Shown one piece after another: positions 1 through 10,600 of a stretch of 64,000 nt of DNA (the first letter of the stretch is position 1; every line of letters starts with the position of its first letter). The position numbers were made by a program, and so were the translations under genes. The notes beneath the pieces are model-generated. The model did no database searches. It worked only from the letters and a program-made list of their open reading frames with translations, and was not told the DNA's origin. The DNA is from Avena insularis (lineage: Eukaryota; Streptophyta; Magnoliopsida; Poales; Poaceae): the NCBI GenBank assembly GCA_023614405.1, contig CM042693.1:160410731-160474730 (forward strand). The letters run 5' to 3'.

Positions 1-1
1 T

Positions 2-211
2 GAGAACGACTTGACCTATGAGGAGAAACCGTTCAAGATTCTAGAGACAGCGGAGAGGATTACCCGTACCAAGACGATCAGGTTTTGCAAGGTACAGTGG
101 AGCCACCACACCGAAGAGGAAGCCACGTGGGAGCGTGAGGATGACATCCGAGAGGACTACCCACACCTATTTGCTAGCCGCGCCGAATCTCGAGGACGAG
201 ATTCATCTTAA
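2..211 (+). CDS. Ty3/gypsy polyprotein C-terminus with chromodomain (partial)
   Basis: This is the last ~69 codons of a gypsy pol, open at the left window edge and ending in TAA at 209-211. The frame carries the chromodomain-like stretch with VQWSHH near its middle followed by EEATWERE, a signature common in grass gypsy polyproteins. Chromodomains at the integrase C-terminus are thought to guide integration to marked chromatin. The tail SRGRDSS is followed 12 bp later by an LTR, which confirms this is the end of pol. No break is visible in the part shown. The rest of the element lies outside the window. Confidence 0.85.
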   Translation, partial: ENDLTYEEKPFKILETAERITRTKTIRFCKVQWSHHTEEEATWEREDDIREDYPHLFASRAESRGRDSS

Positions 212-223
212 GGGGGTTAGTCT
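203..223 (+). other. Polypurine tract of the first gypsy element
   Basis: A purine-rich stretch (TTAAGGGGGTTAG) lies directly before the LTR start TGTCACATCC. In LTR retrotransposons this tract primes plus-strand DNA synthesis. The same arrangement (TTTTAAGGGTGGTAG before TGTCACATCC) recurs at 62801-62817, which supports a shared lineage. Confidence 0.65.
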
Positions 224-3200
224 TGTCACATCCCAAATTTTAGATTTGGTCTTGCACATCATTCATATCATTGCATCATGCTTTTCCATGTAAAACCGTC
301 GATTGAAAAGAATCGGCAAAACGCTATTTTCTAAACCCTATTCTATTTTGCTACGAGGCTCCTGCGGGAGGCTTTAGTAGGACTAGCGTTGTCCACCCTT
401 GTAGCCTAGTGGTTTCGCCTGAACCTTGACCCTAGATTGTTCCCCTCGACTGTACGAAACCGTAGGAGCAAGAATCGCTCGATTCGGAGATCGTACGGAG
501 AAGTTGCGGCCGTTTTATGAAAAGATCGGAAAACGATCCGAATTTTTGGACCGATTTCCGAGTCCGCGTCTAATTTTGCGCCGAATCAGAGTAGGACCCG
601 CAGAGGGCCCCACAAAAGAGGCCACCCGGCCTCGGGATCCGCAACCGCACGCCCCCTCCTCGTTTCGCGCGCCCGCGCCGCCCTCGGGAACCGCCCGCGA
701 TCGCCGCCTCCCTCCGGCCTCCACGCCGCCGCCGCCGGCCAGTCTGGCCTTCGCCGCCTCTCTCCTCTCTCTCTCGCCGCCGCGCCGCCTCTATCTCCGC
801 CGCTGCCGCGCCGCCGGCTTCGCCGCGCCATCCAAGATGCGCCCGCCGCCAGCCGCGCGCGCACAGCTGTCGCCGCCGCCTCTGGCCGCCATATTGCCGC
901 TGCCGCGTTGCTGCCAAGGCCAAGACGCCGCCACGCTGCAGCATGCACACGACGCGCGCCTTTCACGCGGCCGCAAGAATTACCACGCACGCTGCTACGC
1001 GCCGTCTTGCGTCGCACCGCTCGTCCGTGCCGTGTCGCACGCGCTCCGTCTTGCGCGCCGCTTTGACGATCTTGAACCACATGTTGACCGTCACCCTCTC
1101 GCGCAGGTAACACCGTCGCCGGAGTTGATTGCCGCGCCGTCCGAAACTCGCCGCCGTCCGTTTCGCCGTTCGATCCCGGTAAGCCTGCAGCCACCGTCAG
1201 TTCTCAGATCAGCGGCTCAGATCGTTCGTTGACCGGTCAGACTCAGGTGTTGACTAGTCAGACGTCCAGTCAGCAGACGCTTTGACCAGTCAACAGACAC
1301 AGTTGACTGGTTAATTTCGTTAATCGTTTTAGTTGACAGATTTCGGTAGAATCTAGTAAATTGCGTAAAAATTAAACCGCTTGGCCAAAAATTGCAAATA
1401 AAATATGTGTAGATTCAGTAAGTCGTGTAGAATCTCGCTGTACCTTTGGTTCAGGCTTTTGCTGCAAGGCTTAGTACAGTTTAATCAAACTAGTTAGTGG
1501 CCTTTTCGGAGTAATAAATTCGTAGAAAAAGATCCGTAGCTCCAAAAATCACGTATGATATGTCCCTGGATTCAGCGGAACGAGGGGAATCTCATCGTGA
1601 ATTAAAAGATAGGCTTACAATAAAAACTTCTGCAGAAACTGTCTAGTGGCTTTCTGCAGTGTTTTAATTACTCGGGGAGTTTTATAATTCCTTTTTGAGT
1701 AATTCCAGTTGGTACTGTTTCTAATCAGCGATGCCTATGCGGTAGAATTTTTCCAAGATTTTACAAACAGTATACTACCGGTAGTAAATTATTTGAGTTC
1801 TAGCTCTAGTTGGGAGCATTACTTTTGCTTAATAGTTTTCCTAGCGCTAAAACTATTTTCCATACATGCAATCGTAGTATTACGGAATAGGATGTTGTGG
1901 TGCAGCTGTAGCGCCAATTCACTTGTCGTGCATGCATTCATGCATCATCTTGTTGCATATGCTTGTGGATTGTTTGTTTATGATTGCAATTGTATCGTGT
2001 AGATTGTGACGAGTGCAACGCTTGCTCGTGTGTGGATTGTTCTTCCGACCGCTATAACCAAGGCAAGTAGATGCTACTTTGTTTATGATATCGTCCTACT
2101 ATTTTTAATGCATTGTCGTGTATTTTGTAGATGCATGTGTAGGATGATACTATCGCTATGCTATGACCTATTATATGGTAGGGCCTTCCTTGTAGATGAA
2201 CCACCGTTGGTAGATGTGCTTAGCCATGCTATGTTGAACGAGGGCTGGGTTACATCATTGAGACTTGTTTCTAAAAGTATTGGTTTGCGAAAACTAAAAC
2301 AACTTAATCAATGAATCTCCTGGGTGTGATGGTATTGATAATTTTTGGTGGTTTCATTGCGAAAGGCACCTGGTATCAAGAGAGAATGATTGGCTTCTAT
2401 ATTGTGTAGATTAAGTGTACAACCATGTGCAAATAATGGAATGGGCGGTTGGTTGTACGTAGTAGGTTGTGGTAACTCGAACCCGTATCCAGAGAGATGT
2501 AGAATTTTGGTAGGTTGGACCGAAGGCGTCGGGATTGAGAAGCTACTTCCTAACAGTCTCTTCTTGGACTTCTCCCTATCATCACCCAAAATGAGAGTGA
2601 TGGTACGAGCTGAGCTGGCCAAGTCACATGGGTAAAGTGTACTAACCTCTGCAGGTGTATAATCTAATCGATTAGCCGTGTCCCCGGTTATGGACAACTG
2701 AGTTGCTTGATATTGATTCCATGACATGTTTCTCGCTCATTCTAATTTCATAATTGTTTTAATGCTGTTGGGTTAACTTAATTGGGATCTTTTCAAAGAA
2801 AATCAAAACTGTTTATAAAAGTAGGACAAATGTATTTGCAAATGCAAGCCAGACACAGCTCCAATTGCCAAATATGCATGTAGATGTTAGCACTATTGTC
2901 TCCATTACTAGCTCTACTTGCCATACATTCCATGTATTGACCCTTCGGGGCTGCTACGTTTCATGTTGCAGGTTATTCCGATTCTGAGTAATCGATATAG
3001 GCCACGGTACTCCACTCGGCACTTGTTCACTTGTGGGCAATTTGAAGAATGGAGGATTTACTTTGTTTATGTTGCTACCTGAATAATTTGAGCTAGCTTT
3101 GGGCTAAGTTTTTATTGTAATAATGGTACTCTGGATCTTCGTTATTCATGATACACGGATATTTTGCTATGTTATTCATCTTACTCTATTGTGGGCCAAT

Positions 3201-3264
3201 GAACCGATCCAGGGATTGGCATGTCACATAGAGGCCACGGTCTTTTCAGAACCGGGGTGTTACA
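224..3264 (+). mobile_element. 3' LTR of a chromodomain gypsy element (~3.0 kb)
   Basis: The LTR starts TGTCACATCC right after the polypurine tract and ends GGGGTGTTACA at 3264, giving canonical TG...CA ends. The following sequence is an unrelated copia LTR cut in its middle, so the gypsy element probably inserted into that LTR; its left flank is outside the window. A very GC-rich block lies at about 600-1200, and the rest is AT-rich. Long open frames in the GC-rich block on both strands are read here as compositional artefacts. The segment at 2640-2700 (CCGGTTATGGACAACTG) is shared with the other TGTCACATCC LTRs in the window. Confidence 0.8.
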
Positions 3265-3716
3265 CCCTTGTGGTGCCCCCTCTCCTCCTATATAAATCCC
3301 CCTCTCCCTCTCTCTCACTCACACCTCCTCATGAAGGATCTCTCTCCCCCTCTAGAATTATTCCCCCATGGTCTTGGACTAGCGAGATACATGTTCCCAG
3401 TGGCTTTTCGTCTCGAAGGAGTTGCTGCTTCCGCTGCATCGCTGGAGCGAGGAGGCGGAGGTTGTTCGGTGGCTTGAACGTGTGTACGATCATGGATGCG
3501 CTGCTGATTTGCGGCGCTGGACTTCTTCTCGATCTTGAGATCGACAAGCGTTCGACTATATCATCCACAAGTACAACCTTGTTAAACTTTGTCGGTCTTC
3601 AAGGATATGTTCCCTATGGATGTATATCCACTCGTTGCTTGTATGTAGTAGATAGATCTTGGTGCTTGGTAGTTCCTATCGTAGATTTTTTTGTTTTCTA
3701 TGTTGCGAACCCAACA
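3265..3716 (+). mobile_element. BARE/Angela-like copia LTR fragment (3' part)
   Basis: This segment matches, as reverse complement, the 35656-36110 and 42368-42830 parts of the two LTRs of the minus-strand copia described below. Shared features are the TATATAAATC promoter-like site at 3289-3298, the CTCTCACTCACACCTCCTC tract, GTCTTGGACTAGCGAGATAC, and the end GCGAACCCAACA. It is a plus-oriented LTR 3' part, cut on the left by the gypsy LTR that ends at 3264. Confidence 0.8.
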
Positions 3717-4477
3717 AACTCAGATTTAGCTCTCCTTACCATCCACAATCTGACGGCCAGACCGAGAGAGTGAACCAATGCTTGGATTCGTATCTCAGAT
3801 GCATGACGTTCAATAAACCTAAGAAGTGGATGGCTTGGTTATCTTTAGCAGAATTTTGGTATAATACTTGCTCCATATGGCTATCAACATCACACCTTCC
3901 AAGCTCTCTATGTTTTTGCACCTCCTGATTAGTGAATTGTATGTCGAAGGACTTACTGACATGGAAGCTGTGGACTTCTTGCAAGCCAAACAACAGAGAA
4001 TTGAGAGACATTTCCAAGAGGGGTATATGGTGTATCTCAAAATGCAACCCTACATAATGGCAACTTTTGGCTTGAGAGGAGCAATTAAACTCCACAGCAA
4101 ATTTTATGGGCCATTCAAAGTATTGCAGGCAATAGGTAACAGAGCCTACAAACTGATGTTACCTGATGGATTACAAATACACCTAGTGTTCCATGTCAGT
4201 CAACTAAAGAAACACATCAGACCTAATGTGGTTCCTAGTCCTGATCTGATCTACCTTTGGTGACTAAAGATGGTAAAATACACATTGCTCCAGCAGCAGT
4301 CCTATAAGACAGACAAATCCCTAGGAACAATGTTGCAGTGGTCCAATGGCTAATCCAGTGGGAAAGCTTATCACCGGAAGAAGCTACCTGGGAAGATGCA
4401 AGTTTCATCAAGAAAAAATTCCTTCCTTTTTCCGCGACACAGTCCAAGAGTGGATTTACCCTGAAGATGTTCCTTGA
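3717..4477 (+). pseudogene. Ty3/gypsy integrase-chromodomain remnant
   Basis: The segment opens in the integrase core with the recognisable block SSPYHPQSDGQTERVN at about 3735-3780, which holds the catalytic glutamate region. A frameshift near 3870-3900 follows. The C-terminal integrase part continues with KFYGPFKVLQAIGNRAYKL and FHVSQLKKHI, a GPF/Y-type module. After a stop at 4261 and further shifts comes a chromodomain-like tail (VVQWLIQWE, then EEATWED), ending TGA at 4475-4477. It is a 5'-truncated pol relic placed directly before its own LTR. It is clearly broken and differs from the element at 1-3264. Confidence 0.8.
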
Positions 4478-4506
4478 GGACAAGTAACAATTCAAGGAGG
4501 GGGCAT

Positions 4507-4845
4507 TGTCAGACCACTGACCAAGGAACCAACGGCTAGGATGAGGCGTACCGTTTCACCCTCTTTTTTTTACCTTTATCGTTGCTTACTGTTAGTGTTT
4601 AAGTGAGTAGTAACTTTGTGAGCTTAAAGTCCAGCTGTGCCTGGAATCTCTCTCCTATCTCAATCATTCTATTGTTGAAGCAAACCCTAAGAGGAATATA
4701 CTCTATATACATAGACAATATATGTGTATCTGGAGACGGCGCAATTCCCCCGCTATTTGCCTATTTTGTTGTCAATTCTTCCTCAGATTGTGAATTTATC
4801 CTTGATTTGTTCCTTCCTCATGTCGATCCCCACTAGGACCTGATA
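4507..4845 (+). mobile_element. Short gypsy 3' LTR (~340 bp)
   Basis: A polypurine tract (AAGGAGGGGGCAT, ending 4506) sits 30 bp after the end of the pol relic, and the next bases TGTCAGACC start an LTR. I place the end at CCTGATA (4845), which would mirror the start if an ancestral ...TGACA decayed. The right boundary is inferred, since there is no second copy in the window to compare. Confidence 0.5.
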
Positions 4846-5087
4846 AAAGGATGGTAGGGGTGCCGTGAAGCTGATGTAGACACGGCTCAGTTGCTTCCTC
4901 CCGAGGACCACAGCAAACATTACCGAGGGACTCTAGTACTTCAGCGAGGCGAGAGCATGTTTCAAAAATAAGAAGACACGGTGAATAGCCAACTATGAGG
5001 AACGAGCTCTACTTTCCAACCAAGCGAGAGATCGTGGCTACTCTAGTACGCTCTTCCCTTTTTCCCTCTGCTGAGTAAGATATTGTA

Positions 5088-5213
5088 CTCCCTCTAGTTC
5101 AAACATAAGTGATTTATATTTGTCTAAATTCGTATGTATCTAGATATATTTTAATATATAGATACATACGAATATAGGCAAATGGAAGTCACTTATTTCT
5201 AGACAAAGAAAGT
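5088..5213. mobile_element. Degenerate Stowaway-like MITE
   Basis: The left end CTCCCTCTAGTTC resembles the Stowaway consensus CTCCCTCCGTTC. The middle is a long palindrome around 5150 (TCGTATGTATCTAGATATAT against ATATATAGATACATACGA), and a TA lies on both sides. The right end is decayed. Confidence 0.6.
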
Positions 5214-5409
5214 ATAATGATTCAGCTCGAATGTCCATGCGCAAAAAACGCAGTTTTTTAGAGGATAATCCCAAGAGAGTATCGTTCTCGTAGAAGAAGG
5301 ATTAAGCGGCAAGTTTTACAACACGCTATGGTACAAACGCAAAAAACATAATTTTGCATCGTCTTACGGACAACACACCCCTACTACTCGCGGTATCACC
5401 ACATATCTT

Positions 5410-5491
5410 CATGCTTAGGTAGTCACACGGAAGAGCCCTGTCGTCCTAAGCATGCTTAGGTAGTCACACGGAAGAGCCCCGTTGTCCTCAG
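5410..5491 (+). repeat. 41-bp tandem duplication, two copies
   Basis: Two adjacent 41-bp units start CATGCTTAGGTAGTCACACG and differ at only a few positions (CCCTGTCGTCCTAAG against CCCCGTTGTCCTCAG). The near identity suggests a recent local slippage or duplication event. No function is apparent. Confidence 0.85.
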
Positions 5492-6352
5492 CAGGGCTGC
5501 TTAATAAGATATCTTCCTCAACCGGATATTTAGATTTTTTTAATTGGTCTTGCAAGTGAATTAGCCCTGGCAGGTAGGCTTATAGGTCAGAAACGGTATC
5601 AATTCGTGTGCAATTCCTTCTCCTATAAATGGGGACGTACTCCGTGACAGTGTAGCTAGTGGTGATAATAAAACTTGAAACTCCAGGGAATTGCATCCTA
5701 ACGAGTAAGAGTCAAGTTTAAGTTTAAATTAGCTAACAAAACGAGTTAAACAAGTTGCTCGTTATACCCTGTTCTTTTTTTGTTGTATATTGTGGGTACT
5801 GGAGTATCTTCACTCCTTGTTCACAATGAATATGAATCATTTATATATGCACCCGGTGGGAAGGCCCAAACATAAAATAAACGCGGATTAATATAAAAAT
5901 AAATAGAAACCAGTGACCAGTCTTTCTCAAAGGCCACTGGTACCAAAAGCACAAAAAGGTGACCACCAACTTTATTCAACTCCTACGCGACCACCGCCGA
6001 CATGCCTCTGCTAAGCCGCACAAATTTAGTTTATGCGGCAGAAAGAGGACTATTCTGGTCGATCACACTATCTTTGTTTAGACAAAGGATAAAATAGATT
6101 TGCATAATCTCTTTGTGTGTTATTCATTCACCCTAAACCCTAACATTTGAGCATAGATAACGCATGTTAGAAGAGCGGCATGCGTTTTTTTTTTCGTATA
6201 ATCTCCCAGCATTTTGTGTGTCATGACTAGCAGAGAGGCTCGTGATTAGGTGAGTCATAAGTGCACGAACCTGGGAAAGGTAGAGTGGTCATCTACCCTT
6301 GACAAAGGGAGAGCCTGGGTACCCCTCTATAAGCAGGATTTGACACCAGGTA

Positions 6353-6510
6353 CTCCCTCCGTTTAGAAATATAAGATGTTTTAGATTTGTGAAGTAGATA
6401 TATTTAGACATCTTTTAGTGTATAGGTTCAAATAAATCTAGACACTAAAAGGTGTCTAGATACATCTCATTCACAAATCTAAAACATCTTATATTTCCAA
6501 ACTGAGGGAG
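6353..6510. mobile_element. Stowaway (Tc1/Mariner) MITE
   Basis: It is a 158-bp hairpin with left end CTCCCTCCGTTTAGAAATAT and right end ATATTTCCAAACTGAGGGAG, flanked by TA at 6351-6352 and 6511-6512. The arms pair over most of their length. This is the classic Triticeae Stowaway form. Confidence 0.9.
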
Positions 6511-7018
6511 TACTACGGAAGCTGTTGGGAACCATAAGCTCTTGTGCATGTGAAGCAGCTCGCCTGTCCAAGCACGGTCTACCATTCTGCACGGGTGTCT
6601 CGCATTCGTGTTGCCACCCATCCACATGGGGACGGACATGCCCGGAATGAGCAAGGAAGGAGCCCCTACACCAAACGGGCATCAACAAACTTGAGACTGT
6701 GACAGCACGATTCACGTCGACCTGAAGCACGGAATTCTAGCTCGTATGAAGAAATGTTTCGGTGGCAATCATAGAGAAGCCCTGCTAGCCGACAGTTCAG
6801 TAGTGTAATCATCAGCAAGCGAAAGGGAATGAATCATACCTTCCCTTGTTGTAGGCCCTGGTTATCATACATAATTGTTTGGCTTTCAGCTGCGATTTCA
6901 AAAACTGCAAACATCATATAGAGAACGGGAGAATGTGATGATCCACCATTATGGTCTAGTATAGTACCCCCTACGTTTATCGGATGTAATTAGAAATGAT
7001 TTAAGGACAAACAGTTAA
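6511..7018. other. Unique-looking spacer downstream of the SWIB gene
   Basis: There is no supported coding region. Short open frames around 6445-6730 on the minus strand overlap a MITE and have no recognisable domain. The segment could hold distal 3' sequence of the SWIB gene or plain spacer; I cannot tell. Confidence 0.35.
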
Positions 7019-7020
7019 TA

Positions 7021-7314
7021 CTCCCTCCGTTTTAGAATATAAAATGTTTTAGCTTTGTAAAGCAAATGTACCTAGAATTCTTTTAGTACTCCCTCCGACC
7101 CATATTAGTTGACTCAACTTTGTATATCTACGGATGCATCTAGACTAGATACTTAACTAGATACATATGAATCTAGACAAACTTGAGTCAATTAATATGG
7201 GTCGGATGAAGTATGTAGGTTCACTCAGGTTTAGAGTGAATCTATACGCTAAATAAAGTTTAGATACATTTTCTTCATAAACCTAAAACATCTTATATTT
7301 TGAAAAGGAGGGAG
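7021..7314. mobile_element. Stowaway MITE interrupted by a second MITE
   Basis: The outer element begins CTCCCTCCGTTTTAGAATAT at 7021 and ends ATATTTTGAAAAGGAGGGAG at 7314, with TA at 7019-7020 and 7315-7316. Its left arm is interrupted after ~66 bp by the element at 7089-7211. With the insert removed the arms pair again, so the nesting order is clear. Confidence 0.85.
7089..7211. mobile_element. Inner Stowaway MITE nested in another
   Basis: A 123-bp hairpin starts CTCCCTCCGACCCATATTAG and ends TTAATATGGGTCGGATGAAG. It is flanked by TA at 7087-7088 and 7212-7213 and sits inside the left arm of the MITE at 7021-7314. Its ends differ from the host MITE, so it is a different subfamily. Confidence 0.85.
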
Positions 7315-7456
7315 TATGAGCCAAAAGCCATCAAACCATTTACTGCAAACACTAGATTAAGATGTGTTCAGGGAAAGATACCAGGTTCATCAACCAAAGT
7401 CACAGGCCCCTCATACCTGGTTCGGCTAAAGGTACCGAAACAAGTCTTAGCTAGTA

Positions 7457-7625
7457 CTCCCTCCGTTTTAAAATATAAGATGTTTTAGGTTTGTGAAGAA
7501 GATGAATCTAGACTTGTTTTAGTACATAGGTTCACTCAACTTTAGAATGAATCTACACACTAAAAAAAGTCTAGATTCATTTTCTTCACAAACCTAAAAC
7601 ATCTTATATTTTGAAACAGAGGGAG
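7457..7625. mobile_element. Stowaway MITE next to the SWIB stop codon
   Basis: A 169-bp hairpin has ends CTCCCTCCGTTTTAAAATAT and ATATTTTGAAACAGAGGGAG, with TA at 7455-7456 and 7626-7627. It lies 31 bp beyond the stop codon of the minus-strand SWIB gene, so it almost certainly falls in that gene's 3' untranslated region. Confidence 0.9.
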
Positions 7626-7658
7626 TACAAAAGAAGAGCAAGATCTACATAAATCCTA

Positions 7659-10600
7659 TCATTTCTGGAAGTGGGGATTGAGGAGCCCAGAGATTTCAAG
7701 AAACCCAACACGGTCACGTCCTCCAAATATCTTCTTCAGTTTCTCATCACAGACTACTATCTTCTTGTTTGCAGGATCCTGGTTGCAGAAACATATATAG
7801 AATAAGTTTACTGTTTGCTCCATGATAAGTTGGAAATATAAACTACTTTTTTGAAAGGGTTCAGAAAGAGCTGCACTGCATAATGACAGAAATACAAAAA
7901 GTAACAAGACATGTAACTATTTAGAACTAAGACAGCAAATTATCTTGGACTCTTTTTTTAGTGGCACGCAGTTATCTTAGTTCTTGCAGTATATTACTGA
8001 ACAATGAACGCACCAGGAATGGTCTACAACAGAATCATTAGCTAGTTTTTGATCATCTTATGGGGAAATACAAAAAAGCTATCTTCGAAAACAGATAACT
8101 CAATCTTGGTTCTAGTGCTATTGGTACATATACAGATATACTAAACTTCAACCCACAATGATAATTACACTAATAATGCATAAACAACATTAGATCAAAA
8201 TAGTCTAGGTTATGAATCTGGGACTTTGGAAGCTATTGCTGAAGCGATGAAGGAAGGATCAGGAACTTGGTTTTTAAGCACAAAGGATAGAGAGGAGGTC
8301 GATCCTCCGACGCACAGTGGGGCAGGGCCAGGTTTTGTTTGGCAACTTATTGAGCTAATGAATTAACTTATTTAAGTTGATCTTCTGTAATCTTGAGGAG
8401 GTTGCAGCTGGGCTGGTCCTGGGCCTGCACTTGCGGGGCAACTCCAGAATGCATGCGCAGCAGGTAATTACATGAATAGATACAATAACACTGGCAACTA
8501 CTCCCTCCGTTCAGAAATATAAGACATTTTAGATTTGTGAAATGAATGTATCTAGACCCCTTTTAGTGTATAGGTTCACTCCGAACCTCTACGAACTTAT
8601 ACACTAAAAGACGTCTTGATATATTCGATTCACAAAGCTAAAACGTCTTATATTTCTGAACGGAGGGAGTAGGCCTGAATATTTTTTATGCAGGCCGTAC
8701 AATTATAAAAGATAATGATGGCCACGTTAGAAGCTAGAACTTAAAGCTAGCAGCATACAGCTTTTGTTTGTGGTCCAAACAGATATGGGGCTAGCATATG
8801 CATGTGCAGTTATAGTGATTCAAGCCAACACTGAGACTAGGAGACTCAACACTTCAAGCTCAAGCTTAAATTAGTGAGGTAGCACAACATTATAAAAAGG
8901 GTTGAATAATGTTGCACTGCTATGGAATCTGTGTGATATTACAATCCTTTTTATTATGACTAGCTTCCAAAGCAATGGTTGCCTCAAATTTCTGAATTAC
9001 TATGAGTAAGAAATGGCATGAGAAGTTCACAAATATTTTGGTACAATCGAATGGCTTACTTGAAGCGTAATTCCTGAGTTGGCCAATGTGCCATGAATCT
9101 GGTAAGCATGTTGACCGCAACTAAGCTACTTATGTGCAAGGTGCCTAGTGCATGGCTATCTAGAGATGCAAGTGGCTCACCATTAGGGTACCCTTTACCC
9201 TCATTAGTTCAAAAAAATGAACCAACTTTTCCAAAATGATGATTTCATTGAAAAAGTTAGTTCATTTTTTTAGGTTAATAGGGTATCGTAGTGTTGACCC
9301 ACTTGCACCTCTATGGCTATCTGGGAACCAAGCTGGGCAGCGTACCACATCTCAATGGCCACATGTGCAACATCCTCATTTTGGACATTTCTGTAATATG
9401 ATACTCCCTCCGTCCCACAAAAGGATGTCACAAATTTTTCTAGATTCGCTTGTATCTAGACGCCCTCCGACCCCAAAAAAGGATGTAGCGTCTAGATACA
9501 AGTGAATCTAGAAAAATCTGCGACATCCTTTTTTGGGACAGAGGGAGTATAGGTAATGTAGGTGTGTACAAAAAACTGATGTTCTTGTTGAAATATAGGG
9601 TGGGCTTTAGGCCCATCTAACAATTTCATGAAAATCCCTAAGGGCCCATTCATGGCAAGAGGAGTGGTGGGAGTTTAGTACCACATGGCTAGTTGGGAGA
9701 GGACTTGGTGTGAAGTGAAGAGAGGTGTTCCACACGCGCGCTCCTCCTCCGCCGCCGCCCGTCACGCCACGACGCGCGCGCGCCGCGGGTTGCGGGTTGC
9801 GGGAATCTCGCTGAGCCGATGTGTTCTTTTTGTCACTCAGAAACGGGATACGAACGGTTGCAACTGAAACGTTAATGAGAATGAATACAAGCTGAAACGT
9901 TTTGTCTTAAGTGCTATTAAGTACGAGCGTTTCTAGTCATTCATTACGACCGTTTCTTTCCGTTGAACCGCCTGCGCCTATATATTGGAGAGTTCTCTCC
10001 TCTCCAGCGGCAGAACAGAATCACTGCCTCCACGCGCGATTGCTACTGCTGTTTCCTCTACTGTTGCTGCTATGAGTGATCCCATTCCGTCCACCGCGTA
10101 CACGGCTGACGGAAGAGCAGGGGAACGTCTTCTACGCGACTGCTCACTTTCGATCAACCGCCACTTCCACACATTCTTCATCACCATGGCCAGCGAAGCC
10201 GAACAGGCTGCCGCTGCTTCCAAGAGGGCGGTTGACGAGGCTGCCGTCTCCGCTGCTGCTATGGCCAATTGGCCTACCGGAGGGTACAATATGCTAACCC
10301 CTCTCTTACTTATTTTTCTGTGCATAGTACTAGTAATTTCCGTAGATGATTCTACGATTAGTCTAGTACTACATGGTTTCATTACCAAATATCAGTATGT
10401 GCATGTCTGGCTCATGGTTTATTTCTGGATTAATATAATTGAAATATTGCCTAGATTCTCAACAGTTCTACAGGTGCATATTTAAAGATATTAGACTTCA
10501 TGTAGACCGTGAGTATTTCCCATGCACTGGATGTGTTTGTACACTCTGTAATCCTTAGCAGCTTTTATGTAAAATATGATAGAGAAGAGTCAGCTCTGTA

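Larger units (their letters stand above)
4846..6350. other. Low-copy spacer with no recognised gene
   Basis: I see no supported coding region here. It contains a degenerate Stowaway-like hairpin at 5088-5213, a 41-bp tandem duplication at 5410-5491, and a TATA-like CCTATAAATGGGG near 5621-5633 with no ORF behind it. The remainder is AT-rich unique-looking sequence. Confidence 0.5.

Noticed and set aside
426..1232. 268-codon open frame in the first gypsy LTR, with overlapping frames on the other strand
   Set aside because: It lies wholly within an LTR, is Arg/Pro/Ala-rich as expected from GC-rich sequence, and has equally long frames antisense. No domain is seen.
3123..3773. 216-codon plus-strand frame
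   Set aside because: It crosses the gypsy LTR end at 3264 and the copia LTR fragment into a gypsy pol relic, so it is chimeric by chance.
9985..10485. 166-codon plus-strand frame
   Set aside because: It starts just after the LTR TATA box and runs past the solo LTR end into intron sequence, so it is an LTR by-product.
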